A stretch of 64,000 nt of DNA, from positions 186,001-250,000 of the forward strand of contig CBDEVW010000002.1 of the NCBI GenBank assembly GCA_965243755.1, given 5' to 3'. Of the stretch, positions 27,559 to 37,495 are shown piece after piece (the first letter of the stretch is position 1; each line of letters opens with the position of its first letter). Source of the stretch: JANSWY01 sp965243755. Lineage in GTDB: Bacteria > Bacteroidota > Bacteroidia > Cytophagales > Cyclobacteriaceae. The notes below the pieces were generated by a model that worked only from the letters and a program-made list of their open reading frames with translations, made no database searches and was not told the DNA's origin. The position numbers were made by a program, and so were the translations under genes.

Positions 27559-30500
27559 TTAGAATCCAAAACCATCGTCTTCTTCCTCCTCTTCCTCAAT
27601 GGTATCAAAATTTTCATTGTCCTCTAACTGAACATCGTCCGGTAGCTCCAGGTTATACGGCTCATCGATACCCATGTGATTGCTCCGATAATTATTGATA
27701 AATGACAATACCTCATTAATTTCTGCAGTTAGAATAACTAAATCCCCGGGTTTTGCTGTTCCATTGTTGGATTTCGATTCAACCTCAGCGTTAAAATTGG
27801 CATTGGAAGAAAGCATAAATAAATGATGATCCTCGTAACCAAAGAAGTACCAGGTACCCGGAGCAGGTTGTAGGAAGATATTGATTACATCAAGCCCCGT
27901 TGAGTTTTGGGACAACTCCATAAATCCAGTCATCGAGGCGTTGATATCAGTACCACGAACATTGGAGAGTCCTAATTTGGTGGTGTTGTACCATACCCTG
28001 TTGTCATTATCCCATTTCAAATGAAGGTTTGAAAATACCAGCGTTTTATTTAATTCTTCACTTGTCTCGTTGAGAGGAATGTAGGTTTTTAAACCCTTTT
28101 CTTCATATTCTCTGGTTGCCTCCTCACCAATCATATTGGCAAGGTTATACATCAGCTGAATGCTATTGTCATGGGCTACAGATGAGCCTAGCCTTTCGAT
28201 CAAATCAATCAGGTCGTAAGTCATGATGTCTGTGATGCTTAGCGGAATTTCATAATCGATAGCGATCATGGCATCCATTTCATACCTATGATCCTGCGCA
28301 TTTCCACTACCTAATACTGTAGAAGCTATGTAAAAACCTTTTTCTGTAGCATGGGAGAAATTGAATGGTCCCTCAAAAATTACGTCCTGCGTATTGTCAT
28401 CATAAATAAAAGTGCTTCCTACATAAGACTCACCGGCTGTTTTAGATGGTGTTTCTATGATGTAAAATTGATTATCAACATCGAATCTCAATTCACCTGA
28501 AGGGGTAAACAAATCATGGTCTCCATAATCTTTTTTATCACTAATGAAAGTCGGGTATATATCGCCTCGTATATCGTAGTGCAAGCCTGCAATGAGTTCA
28601 TCACCCTCCTCGTACCTTGAATTGTCAAAGTCAATCACCACTTCATTTACACTGGCATCAGTTCTTTCGTAAAGCACCCATTTGTCATAGTCTGTCCCAA
28701 AGCTCTTGAGCAGAAGCTTTACCATACCATTAAGTTCCAATGGTTTTTTGTAGGCATACATCCTAACCGATCCACGATACAAGAACCCCGAAGAAATTTC
28801 AACCTTATCTGAATCACGGATCTCTCCTCCCGAAACGGTCATCAATCGCTTCTCTTTCTTATCGATTTTGACATCTTGTAATTCGAAGCTGCTAAACTCT
28901 ATGTTGAATGTATCTAACTCAGCCGTAACCAACTCGTAAGTTCCATAGCCTTCAAATTTATTTCTACTAAGTATCTTGATTTCAGCGTCAAATAATCTAT
29001 GGTAACCGTTAAGGGTGTCGATAACAACCGTTGCGTTTTCAAAAGGGGTAAGCTCAGAATTCTCAAGGATGGTCGTCTCGCCATTAGCTGGGGTAATTTT
29101 AGCATCAGCCACAATAATGTATGGAATTCCTTTGATGTCTAGCTCATAGGTATTGATGTCATAGACGGCCTCTTCAGCATTGAAAGCCAGGGAATCCAAT
29201 TCTTCTCTGGTGGAATAGAAATATGAGTCTTCTATAGCCACGGTTGGTGGCTTTTTCATAGTTACAACTGAATCAGCCAGATCCCAGAATGCCTCAGTGA
29301 TAGAAGTTTTCATCTGTGCATATGGAAAACTAATCGCTGCAACTCCAGATTTTTCAGGAGATATATCTGCAAAGTTCCGAATCAGATCAAATCGTAATGA
29401 AATGTCATCCCCTGCCATTGCTGGCTTCTCTGGGTTATCTGTTAGAATCTCAAAATTGGCATGTCTGGCGGAGTATTCAAACTCTTTAAATGTTAGCTCC
29501 TTTGAATATGATTTTGATCCTCTTGTTAACATGGTACCTGATCCAAAAACACCATGTTTAGTAACGTTCGCCTCTCCATTCAATGTCGCTGTCCCGTCGT
29601 AGAAGCGGAAAGGCTCTCCTATGTTAGCAAGGTACATACTGTCTTTCCTTGGAAGCCATTTCATACTGAATTGACCCAATTTTGCTTGTGGAAACGATGC
29701 TCCCTGGTATACTCCCGGGTCAATTTTTCCATGGGTCCCATAAGCCGTCACTGAATCCATATAAAAAATAAACTCTCCTGAATGGATAGAGGTGGTAAGA
29801 TAATCCAGCTGCCCACTGGAACGGATTCCTCTTCCGTCCAGACTAATCTTGTTGTAAATCTTTGCCCCTGAGCTGTAAAGGTTATATCCTTCTGCCGGAA
29901 CATCATGAACAAAGCCAAGTGTCTTGTCTGGCATGATGACCAGTTCTTCTTCAAACTCCGGGAAAACTCCAGATATAAGCCTCCCTTTAAATACGATTGC
30001 ACCTACATCATCCTTGTTTACACTGTCCATTTCAAATGGAGGTACAATAAACTTAATGGACTTATCATATGCTCCATTCAGATATTGAGGGCTATCAAAG
30101 TATACCACCGCTTCTGAATCTGAAACAAAATATGGGTATGAGGGCTTGCTGGTATCCCCAGACTTATTTTTCGGTTCATTGAGATACAATGTCCCTGAAG
30201 TGTTCATGATGTGATTACCTAAAGCTTCTTTTTCGGGAGGATTACGTGAGTTTTCTCTTGTAGAATCAGGAAATGTGACCTGAATTGTAATCGAATCAAT
30301 GGTAGGCATTGATATGAGAAACTGGTCGTAATCAAACGTAAACCCTCTTCCCGTGTATTGAAAGTCTCCGGCATTGATCAAACCATCAAATTCCAGTAGT
30401 CTGTTTCTTCCTAATACAAGTACACCACTGTCTGGTTCTATTCTGAGATCTCTGTCCTCAGATAAATAAAACTCGTCAATGCCTCTTATTGTCATTAGAT

Positions 30501-32577
30501 CGTCATTGAAATGTACCGTGGCATTCGGTGATGATTCAATTAATGAGGCAATTAGTAGGTGATCATAATCAGCTCTTTTAAAGTTAGCATTATAATCCTG
30601 ATACGCTTTCTGAGTTAATGATAACTGTCTCAGTCTTTGGTCATATTTCGCGTAACCATGTTTACTAAGCAAACTGGCCATTTCTACCGCCTGGCTTTCT
30701 GTTATTTTATGCTCTGCAATGATTTCATCGATGTAGAAAGTTTTAGTATTATATTTATTCGCATAGTTGACGGCAACAATTACTGGGTGAAACCCCAGGC
30801 CTGCACCATATTTTCTAAATCGTGTTGCTGAAAAATAGTCATCAGATATAAATATAGTAGGCACCAGTTTCCGGGCAGAATTAATGGAAATATCCAGACT
30901 ATCAGCGCTCATGTCCCAGGAGATTGCATCGGTATGGAAGCTCATTTTATAGAAAGACGATTTAAACGCCGAGTTTTTATTGTGCCCCTTCGATTTATCC
31001 AACTTCAATAATGTTGTTGATGGATCGTACTTTAGCCTTACACTGGGATGTGTAATTGAATCGCTACCATGAATTATTGTAATAGAAGCATTTTCTGAGG
31101 TGATGAGTGAATCTACAAAAGAAAATTCTACAGATTTTGCTATTATGCTTCTTCCTTTACCATCAGAAATTTCAAGTGTCCCCTTTTCTTTTGAAATTGC
31201 TCTGCCATACATCTTGTTCCCATGAAAAGCGAGCCCTCCTGTATATTTTACATTATCAAATGGTAAGTTCACCTCCAGGTCCGCATTGTAAGACTCAAAG
31301 TATGGGTAAGGCTTGTCTTTTTTCCACTTGGTCTTTACACTCCTAAACCTATAGACTCCTTCTGCTTTGCCATCAAAAAATTTTGAAAATGAAATGGTTG
31401 CGTTGGGTGTCCAGAGTTCTGCTTTATCCACTTCAAAGAAATATTTACCAAATGCTACCTTTGCACCCTTCATCACCTTTAATTCCCCAGGCCACAATCC
31501 GTGACCCCCACTCCCGATGAATCGATGGCCTTTAAGTTCATATTGCCCTGATGTTCCCTCTATGATCATCGAATCATAAGGAGTTACCATCAATATATCA
31601 GTACTATCCAGGCTGAGAACAGGTCCCTCCAATACAGGTTCCAGATAAGATGCCTTCAATTCACCTATAAAGTCTCTCGTTGCGGGTGTAAAAGAAGCGC
31701 GCTGAGGTTCATTGGAAACATTTGATTGCGAAGTTCCCCATGGATCGGAACCCCAGGAGTCGTTATTACCCCAATCATCTGCACTATTATTTGCCCACGA
31801 ATCATCGGCCCAACTATCGTCCTGATTGTTAGTGCCCCAAGGGTCGTCAGCCCAACTATCATCCTGATTGGTGTTACCCCAGGGGTCATCAGCCCAGCTA
31901 TCATCCTGATTGGTGTTGCCCCATGGGTCGTCATTGGCCCAACTATCATCCTGACTGGTACCCCAGGGGTCATTTGTTACCTGATCTGCACTATTTTCGG
32001 AAACGTTTGTAGTCGAATCAAACGTAGCAATAGTTTCTGTGATCTCTTCAGAGACCAGAGATTCTGTAGGAAATTCCCCAATGTTTTCGAAAGTAAATGA
32101 ACCCCCAACAGCTTTTGTATAATTAAACTTGCCCCAATAAAGATATTCGCGGGCGAAATAAAGGTTAAGTGATAATAAAAACTTGTGTAATTCCTCTTTG
32201 TTGTAGGTATACACCGCTGTTTTTGTGATTTCAAGAACTTTTGTCAGTTGATATTTATTAATACCAGCCTGCTTCACAGAGTAGGTCAGATAACCAAAAA
32301 AATACTCATAAAATGGTCTTACTTGCAGCCTGCGCTCAACCATTTTTTCTGTGATGCGCAACACAAGACTTCTCTGTTCGTCAGTAATATCGTAATCCCA
32401 AACACTACGGAAATCATAGGCAACCTTTCGTGCTGATTCTGTATCAATTCTGTTGAGTACATTAATTATTTCCTTCGGAAAACTCACAGAATCGCCAGAA
32501 TAGAAAAATAATTGTGCTTTGGCCATTGGGGAAATGGCGATCAGACTAACAAACACAAATATTCTTCCTACGTTCAT
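27559..32577 (-). CDS. Very large secreted protein of unknown function with a Trp/Asp-rich repeat block
   Basis: 1672 residues in one uninterrupted frame, beginning with a signal peptide (MNVGRIFVFVSLIAISPMAKAQ). I do not recognise the family. Residues about 25-150 are helical; about 195-285 hold an Asp/Trp/Asn-rich low-complexity block with copies of WADDPWGNTNQDDS; the remaining 1300 residues are a series of beta-rich stretches with Gly turns (for example YYFEVDKAEL-like, FDGKAEGVYRFRSV, LEFDGLINAGDFQYTG), as in a long beta-helix or beta-taco. The C-terminus is acidic (EEEEEEDDGFGF). No type IX sorting domain is visible. A cell-envelope or LptD/TamB-like scaffold is only a guess. Confidence 0.85.
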   Translation of the reverse strand: MNVGRIFVFVSLIAISPMAKAQLFFYSGDSVSFPKEIINVLNRIDTESARKVAYDFRSVWDYDITDEQRSLVLRITEKMVERRLQVRPFYEYFFGYLTYSVKQAGINKYQLTKVLEITKTAVYTYNKEELHKFLLSLNLYFAREYLYWGKFNYTKAVGGSFTFENIGEFPTESLVSEEITETIATFDSTTNVSENSADQVTNDPWGTSQDDSWANDDPWGNTNQDDSWADDPWGNTNQDDSWADDPWGTNNQDDSWADDSWANNSADDWGNNDSWGSDPWGTSQSNVSNEPQRASFTPATRDFIGELKASYLEPVLEGPVLSLDSTDILMVTPYDSMIIEGTSGQYELKGHRFIGSGGHGLWPGELKVMKGAKVAFGKYFFEVDKAELWTPNATISFSKFFDGKAEGVYRFRSVKTKWKKDKPYPYFESYNADLEVNLPFDNVKYTGGLAFHGNKMYGRAISKEKGTLEISDGKGRSIIAKSVEFSFVDSLITSENASITIIHGSDSITHPSVRLKYDPSTTLLKLDKSKGHNKNSAFKSSFYKMSFHTDAISWDMSADSLDISINSARKLVPTIFISDDYFSATRFRKYGAGLGFHPVIVAVNYANKYNTKTFYIDEIIAEHKITESQAVEMASLLSKHGYAKYDQRLRQLSLTQKAYQDYNANFKRADYDHLLIASLIESSPNATVHFNDDLMTIRGIDEFYLSEDRDLRIEPDSGVLVLGRNRLLEFDGLINAGDFQYTGRGFTFDYDQFLISMPTIDSITIQVTFPDSTRENSRNPPEKEALGNHIMNTSGTLYLNEPKNKSGDTSKPSYPYFVSDSEAVVYFDSPQYLNGAYDKSIKFIVPPFEMDSVNKDDVGAIVFKGRLISGVFPEFEEELVIMPDKTLGFVHDVPAEGYNLYSSGAKIYNKISLDGRGIRSSGQLDYLTTSIHSGEFIFYMDSVTAYGTHGKIDPGVYQGASFPQAKLGQFSMKWLPRKDSMYLANIGEPFRFYDGTATLNGEANVTKHGVFGSGTMLTRGSKSYSKELTFKEFEYSARHANFEILTDNPEKPAMAGDDISLRFDLIRNFADISPEKSGVAAISFPYAQMKTSITEAFWDLADSVVTMKKPPTVAIEDSYFYSTREELDSLAFNAEEAVYDINTYELDIKGIPYIIVADAKITPANGETTILENSELTPFENATVVIDTLNGYHRLFDAEIKILSRNKFEGYGTYELVTAELDTFNIEFSSFELQDVKIDKKEKRLMTVSGGEIRDSDKVEISSGFLYRGSVRMYAYKKPLELNGMVKLLLKSFGTDYDKWVLYERTDASVNEVVIDFDNSRYEEGDELIAGLHYDIRGDIYPTFISDKKDYGDHDLFTPSGELRFDVDNQFYIIETPSKTAGESYVGSTFIYDDNTQDVIFEGPFNFSHATEKGFYIASTVLGSGNAQDHRYEMDAMIAIDYEIPLSITDIMTYDLIDLIERLGSSVAHDNSIQLMYNLANMIGEEATREYEEKGLKTYIPLNETSEELNKTLVFSNLHLKWDNDNRVWYNTTKLGLSNVRGTDINASMTGFMELSQNSTGLDVINIFLQPAPGTWYFFGYEDHHLFMLSSNANFNAEVESKSNNGTAKPGDLVILTAEINEVLSFINNYRSNHMGIDEPYNLELPDDVQLEDNENFDTIEEEEEEDDGFGF
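31790..31975. repeat. 42-bp tandem repeats inside the large secreted protein gene
   Basis: At least three near-identical 42-bp units run head to tail at 31835-31876, 31877-31918 and 31919-31960, flanked by degenerate copies. They encode 14-residue units WADDPWGNTNQDDS (minus strand), in frame, differing by few bases. The unit length is a multiple of three, so copy-number change keeps the frame. It is not a CRISPR array: there are no spacers. Confidence 0.85.
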
Positions 32578-32629
32578 ACTTCGCTAATTGTACATAAATT
32601 TAGTGAATTGAAACCAAATGCAATTCACC

Positions 32630-33454
32630 TCATCGCTTAATCCCAATCGCGGCAGCCCAATTATTTTGAACAGTGTATTTTTCAATTTGAATTCCAAAGG
32701 ATCCGGCAGATTGACTGATATCTGAAACATCGTGTTCATAAAACCCGCTCAATACTATGGTTCCCCGATCATTAAGTAATGCACTATACTGCTCCATTTC
32801 TTCCAGAAGAACATTCTTATTGATGTTAGCTAATAGAATATCCACCTTCAGATCTTTGAAAACACTAACTGTCCCTAATTCCGTTTGGATGTGACAATTA
32901 TTCAACGCATAATTTTCATGGCTATTATCAACACACCATTGATCAATATCATTAGCATAAACATTTTTTGCTCCAAGCTTATTGGCCATGATTGCCAGTA
33001 TTCCGGTTCCAGTGCCTGCATCAAGCACTACTTTATCTTGATGGTCAATTTCCAGTTGGGCCCGAAGTATCTGATGTGTCGTATCATGATGCCCCGTCCC
33101 AAAAGACATTTTTGGTTCGATTATAATTTCATAAGGAAATGTAGGGTCCGGATCATGGAAGGTGGCTCTTACATAAATTTGATCCTTCACCTGAATAGGT
33201 TCGAAGTTTTTTTCCCACTCTTCGTTCCAGTTCACTTTTTCTATGATTCTGGTTTGATACACAATGGATCCTATGTGTCGATATTTTTCAATTACTTCAT
33301 CTATAACTTTGGCATCATAGGTGTTCTCCTCCGTGTAAGCTTTTAAGCCGTCATCCGTTTCCTCAAAGGTGTCAAAAGGTAGTAATGAAAGCTCAGCTAA
33401 AAGAATTTCACAAAGCTCAGGTGTTGTTGTAATGGACAGTTCAATAAAATTCAT
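32630..33454 (-). CDS. prmA: Ribosomal protein L11 methyltransferase
   Basis: A 274-residue methyltransferase from the ATG at 33454 (MNFIELSITTTPELCEILLAEL); an ATG three codons upstream (33463) is also possible. The family signature FGTGHHDTTHQ and the SAM-binding motif LDAGTGTGILAIMANKLGA with acidic NDID are present, followed by LLANINKNVLLE. PrmA trimethylates ribosomal protein L11. The start overlaps the DUF6150 stop by a few bases, so the two are coupled. The N-terminal domain is short compared with the enterobacterial enzyme, as is usual in Bacteroidota. Confidence 0.92.
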   Translation of the reverse strand: MNFIELSITTTPELCEILLAELSLLPFDTFEETDDGLKAYTEENTYDAKVIDEVIEKYRHIGSIVYQTRIIEKVNWNEEWEKNFEPIQVKDQIYVRATFHDPDPTFPYEIIIEPKMSFGTGHHDTTHQILRAQLEIDHQDKVVLDAGTGTGILAIMANKLGAKNVYANDIDQWCVDNSHENYALNNCHIQTELGTVSVFKDLKVDILLANINKNVLLEEMEQYSALLNDRGTIVLSGFYEHDVSDISQSAGSFGIQIEKYTVQNNWAAAIGIKR

Positions 33455-33789
33455 AGGGAGCAACCCGCAAGGGATTCAAATTCTGTGAAATATATCTGGA
33501 AATCTGCGGAACCTCTTCTTTCTGTGAAGTAGACTGTGAAATCAGCAAAGTCAGGATTGTCGGTGAAATACCATTTTCCCTTTTTATCCGCCATCAGCCG
33601 GTTGTTTTCTTCAAAAATAATCAGCCTGGCAAATGCTTCTGAAGACTCTTCAAAAACTAAAAAATCAGCTCTTTCGGGATATTCTTCTACATAGATGGAC
33701 CCGTAAACTTCACAGAAGTCAATTTGAGACTCCAAACATGGAGTCCCAAAAGAAAACAAATTCAATAGTATGACATAAAATGATATCAA
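33451..33789 (-). CDS. DUF6150-like small secreted repeat protein
   Basis: A 112-residue protein with an N-terminal hydrophobic signal (MISFYVILLNLFSFGTPCLE). The mature part repeats a short motif of type xxADFxVYF: CEVYGSIYVEEYPERADFLVF, NPDFADFTVYFTE, RGSADFQIYFTE and a final SLAGC. This recurrent aromatic-Ala-Asp pattern with a Cys at each end matches my recollection of DUF6150 proteins, in which the chain forms a compact knotted beta structure. No catalytic residues are evident. It lies between tpiA (2-bp gap) and prmA. Function unknown. Confidence 0.7.
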   Translation of the reverse strand: MISFYVILLNLFSFGTPCLESQIDFCEVYGSIYVEEYPERADFLVFEESSEAFARLIIFEENNRLMADKKGKWYFTDNPDFADFTVYFTERRGSADFQIYFTEFESLAGCSL

Positions 33790-33790
33790 A

Positions 33791-34546
33791 TCAGATCGAC
33801 TTTACGATATCCACAAATCCTCTTGATTCCAATGAAGCTCCACCAATTAATCCTCCATCTACGTCCTTGCCAGCAAATATTTCTTTGGCATTTCCTGGCT
33901 TTACACTTCCTCCATACAGAATGGAAATTTCTTCGGCAAGGTCCCCATATTTAGAAGCCAGGTGTGCCCTTAGTTTTTCATGCATCTCCTGTGCCTGCTC
34001 CGCTGATGCTGTTTTACCGGTACCAATGGCCCATATTGGTTCGTAGGCGATCACGACTTTTTTTAGTTGCGATGCATCAAGGTGAAACAAACTCTCTGTC
34101 AGTTGGTTGCAAACAAACGAAAAGTGATTACCAGCTTCCCTGGTCTCAAGGCTCTCACCACAACAAAATATTGGGGTCAACTCGTTTTCCAAAGCAATAT
34201 TTACTTTTGAAGCCAGTTGAGCATTGGTTTCATTGAAGTATTGCCTTCTTTCACTGTGGCCAATAATGACATATGGTACATCCAATGATTTGAGCATCAT
34301 TGCACTGATTTCTCCAGTGTATGCCCCGGCCGCATGCTCACTGCAGTTTTGCGCTCCAACTTTTACCTTGGATCCATCGGTAAGCTTCAGTGCTTTGTTC
34401 AGATAAACAAATGGTGTACATATCACTACTTCTGTGTCATTTAGAAGCTCGTCCTTTACCATGTTTACTACTTCAGATGCCAGCGTATTGGCTTCCTGCA
34501 GATCCTTGTTCATTTTCCAGTTGCCCGCAACAATATTTTTTCTCAT
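33791..34546 (-). CDS. tpiA: Triose-phosphate isomerase
   Basis: A 251-residue TIM barrel of the usual length. It starts MRKNIVAGNWKMNKD with the substrate lysine K12, has VIIGHSERR (electrophile histidine), VVIAYEPIWAIGTGKTAS with the catalytic glutamate and mobile loop, and the phosphate-binding ILYGGSVKPGN and GGLIGGASL. It interconverts dihydroxyacetone phosphate and glyceraldehyde 3-phosphate in glycolysis. It heads a tpiA-DUF6150-prmA unit. Confidence 0.97.
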   Translation of the reverse strand: MRKNIVAGNWKMNKDLQEANTLASEVVNMVKDELLNDTEVVICTPFVYLNKALKLTDGSKVKVGAQNCSEHAAGAYTGEISAMMLKSLDVPYVIIGHSERRQYFNETNAQLASKVNIALENELTPIFCCGESLETREAGNHFSFVCNQLTESLFHLDASQLKKVVIAYEPIWAIGTGKTASAEQAQEMHEKLRAHLASKYGDLAEEISILYGGSVKPGNAKEIFAGKDVDGGLIGGASLESRGFVDIVKSI

Positions 34547-34651
34547 GTTTCTTTAATGATTAGTTCAAAATGTGGATTTGCTCATCTCCGGGTTTTGAAG
34601 TATGCAAATAAACAATAATTCAGGCAATCAGGAAGAATAGACCTTTAGTAA

Positions 34652-37495
34652 TTAGATCTTGTCTTTTAAAAATGCCGCTGTATGATTGTTATTCAGGGTT
34701 ACCATTTCTTCAGGAGTTCCGGAAAAGCAAACGGTACCTCCATTTTCTCCCCCTTCCGGTCCCAGGTCAATGATCCAGTCAGCACATTTCACCACCTCCG
34801 TATTGTGCTCAATAATGATTACGGAGTGCCCTGTGTTCACCAGCGCATTAATAGAATGTAACAGTTTCTGAATATCATTAAAATGAAGTCCTGTAGTTGG
34901 TTCATCAAAGATAAATAGTATGTGTTCGTTTTTGGCCGAGGTGTTTTTACCAAGAAAAGAAGCAAGTTTTACGCGTTGAGCCTCTCCTCCACTCAATGAA
35001 CTCGATGATTGTCCCAATGTAACATATCCGAGACCTACATCATTTAATGGCTTGAGCTTGTTGACCAATCCTGTCTTATCTTTAAAGAATTCCAGGCTTT
35101 CCTCCACTGTTAAATCTAATATATCGCTGATCGATTTTTCATTGTATTGAATGTCCAGCACTTCTTTTTTGAATCGCTTTCCCTTACAGTTTTCGCAGGT
35201 AAGGTTGATGTCAGCCATGAATTGCATCTCAATTTTAACCGTCCCTTCACCCTGGCAGGTTTCACACCGACCTCCTTCTACGTTGAATGAAAAGTGGGCA
35301 GGTTTATAACCTCTTTGCCTTGCGAGCGGTTGTTCTGCAAATAACTGACGAATAGCATCATATGCCTTCACGTAAGTCACCGGGTTTGAGCGGGAACTTT
35401 TACCTATTGGGTTTTGATCTACAAACTCAATTTGTGTTATGGTTTTATAATCTCCCTCCAGGCGATCAAACTTGCCAGTGGATTCTGATGCTGTGCCTAA
35501 TATCTTGCCGATGGAAGGATAAACTATTTTTTTAATCAACGTGGATTTCCCTGAACCTGATACGCCGGTGATTACAGTAAGCACACCCATTGGTATTTCT
35601 ACATCAATGTTTTTGAGATTGTTTTCCCTTGCTCCAAATATCCTGATGCTCTGGTTCCATTTTCTCCTTCGGTCGGGTACGTCAATTTTATCTTTTCCGT
35701 TGAGGTATCTGGCGGTATGCGAAACTGTCTCGTGTTTAATAGCCTCACCATCTCCCTGAAATACCAATTGACCACCGTGCGTCCCTGCCCCGGGCCCAAT
35801 ATCAATAATCTGATCTGCAGCTTCCATGATCTTTTCCTCATGCTCCACCACAATCACACTATTACCAATATTTCTCAATGTCTTTAATACATTGATCAAA
35901 CGATCAGTATCTCTTGGGTGAAGCCCTATGCTGGGTTCGTCCAAAATATACATCGATCCCACAAGTGCACTGCCTAAAGATGTGGCCAACTTAATGCGCT
36001 GAAACTCACCACCGGATAAGGTTGAAGTAAGCCTGTTAAGTGTCAGGTACCCAAGGCCAACCTCTTCAAGATACCTTAGCCTGCTTTGTATTTCTGCAAG
36101 AATTCTTTTGGCTACTTTGAATTCCTGATCGGTCAATTGTATATCCTTAAAAAACCTACTCAACTGATCGACAGGCATTAATACCAGGTCCGAGATTGAC
36201 CTGTCTGCCACTTTCACATAATCTGCATCTTGTCGTAATCTCGTTCCGCGACATTCTGGACAAGTGGTTTTGCCGCGGTACCTGGACAACATTACCCGAT
36301 ATTGGATCTTATGAGTTTGTGATTCCAAATGTTTAAAAAACTCATGCAAACCACCAAAATACTCATTACCAGTCCAAAGTAATTGCATCTGTTCATTGCT
36401 GAGCTCATTCACTGGCTTATGGATAGGAAAATCGAATTTCATCGCATTGCGCTCCAACTCCCTGAGCCAGCTTTTCATAGTTTCCCCTCTCCATGGAGCA
36501 ATGGCTCCTTCATGAAGCGAAAGGCTTTTATCCGGAATGACCAGGTCAGGGTCAATACCTAATATCCTTCCAAAACCTTCACATCTGCGGCAGGCGCCAT
36601 ATGGATTGTTAAAACTAAAAAAGTTAACACTTGGCTCCTCAAATACCATCCCATCCAACTCAAACTTGTCAGAAAACTCCTGTTTCTCGTCCCCAACCAC
36701 TTCTATGTAACAGGTTCCATGCCCTTCAAAAAATGCGGTTTGTATAGAGTCTGCCAGCCTGAATTGGTTCTGCTCATCATCCTTATTCACAACTGTTCTG
36801 TCAATCAGGATTTCGAGTTGCTCTTTTTCTATTTCTTCCTGATTAAGCAAGTCTTCTATAAAAGTAACTTCATCATTGTGAATCACTCTTGTAAACCCCT
36901 TACTCATCAGCAGTTCCAATTCCTGATGTGTGGCACGACCGTTTTGGGTCTCCAAAGGACATGAAACGGTAACTTTTGCCCCCTCTTTGTGCTTATAGAC
37001 GAAATCCACTACTGTAGAAACAGTGTCTCGCGTAACCTTTTTTCCACTCACCGGAGAATAGGTAGTTCCTACTCTTGCAAATAACAATTTCAGGTAATCA
37101 TAAATCTCTGTAGTGGTTCCAATCGTTGAGCGTGGGTTCCTGGTATTGACTTTTTGTTCTATGGCAATCGCTGGAGCCACTCCTTTGATATAGTCCACTT
37201 CAGGCTTTTCCATCCTTCCCAGGAACTGCCTTGCATAGCTACTCAGGCTTTCCACATATTTGCGCTGACCTTCGGCAAATAATGTGTCAAACGCCAGTGA
37301 AGATTTCCCTGAGCCAGACAATCCAGTAATGACTACTAATTTATTTCTGGGAATTGCCACACTGAGGTTTTTCAGATTGTTTACCCGTGCCCCTTTGATT
37401 AAGATGTATTTTTTAGGATCTAACTGATCAATTGAAACTACTTCCTGTACTTCTGTCTGCATCAAACTATTAAAAGTGTGAATCAAATTTGTCAA
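34652..37495 (-). CDS. uvrA: Excinuclease ABC subunit A
   Basis: A 947-residue damage-recognition ATPase of nucleotide excision repair, normal in length. The first P-loop is TGLSGSGKSSLAFDT, the second TGVSGSGKSTLIKK. Two ABC signatures are seen (STLSGGEFQRIKL and SSLSGGEAQRVKL), as are zinc-module cysteines in CRRCEGFG, CPECRG, CETCQGEG and CENCKGKRF. The ORF start at 37495 precedes MQTEVQEVVSIDQLDPKKYI; the ATG at codon 12 is another possible start. It is transcribed alone and divergently from the ECF sigma gene. No LexA-type box was recognised upstream. Confidence 0.97.
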   Translation of the reverse strand: MTNLIHTFNSLMQTEVQEVVSIDQLDPKKYILIKGARVNNLKNLSVAIPRNKLVVITGLSGSGKSSLAFDTLFAEGQRKYVESLSSYARQFLGRMEKPEVDYIKGVAPAIAIEQKVNTRNPRSTIGTTTEIYDYLKLLFARVGTTYSPVSGKKVTRDTVSTVVDFVYKHKEGAKVTVSCPLETQNGRATHQELELLMSKGFTRVIHNDEVTFIEDLLNQEEIEKEQLEILIDRTVVNKDDEQNQFRLADSIQTAFFEGHGTCYIEVVGDEKQEFSDKFELDGMVFEEPSVNFFSFNNPYGACRRCEGFGRILGIDPDLVIPDKSLSLHEGAIAPWRGETMKSWLRELERNAMKFDFPIHKPVNELSNEQMQLLWTGNEYFGGLHEFFKHLESQTHKIQYRVMLSRYRGKTTCPECRGTRLRQDADYVKVADRSISDLVLMPVDQLSRFFKDIQLTDQEFKVAKRILAEIQSRLRYLEEVGLGYLTLNRLTSTLSGGEFQRIKLATSLGSALVGSMYILDEPSIGLHPRDTDRLINVLKTLRNIGNSVIVVEHEEKIMEAADQIIDIGPGAGTHGGQLVFQGDGEAIKHETVSHTARYLNGKDKIDVPDRRRKWNQSIRIFGARENNLKNIDVEIPMGVLTVITGVSGSGKSTLIKKIVYPSIGKILGTASESTGKFDRLEGDYKTITQIEFVDQNPIGKSSRSNPVTYVKAYDAIRQLFAEQPLARQRGYKPAHFSFNVEGGRCETCQGEGTVKIEMQFMADINLTCENCKGKRFKKEVLDIQYNEKSISDILDLTVEESLEFFKDKTGLVNKLKPLNDVGLGYVTLGQSSSSLSGGEAQRVKLASFLGKNTSAKNEHILFIFDEPTTGLHFNDIQKLLHSINALVNTGHSVIIIEHNTEVVKCADWIIDLGPEGGENGGTVCFSGTPEEMVTLNNNHTAAFLKDKI

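Noticed and set aside
31790..31975. A CRISPR-like array in the 42-bp repeats
   Set aside because: Units are contiguous with no unique spacers and lie in frame in a long coding sequence.
31726..32100. Long open frames on the opposite strand through the repeats (for example 31726-32100 plus)
   Set aside because: They arise from the repeat's base composition in other frames, with no start context and no recognisable product.
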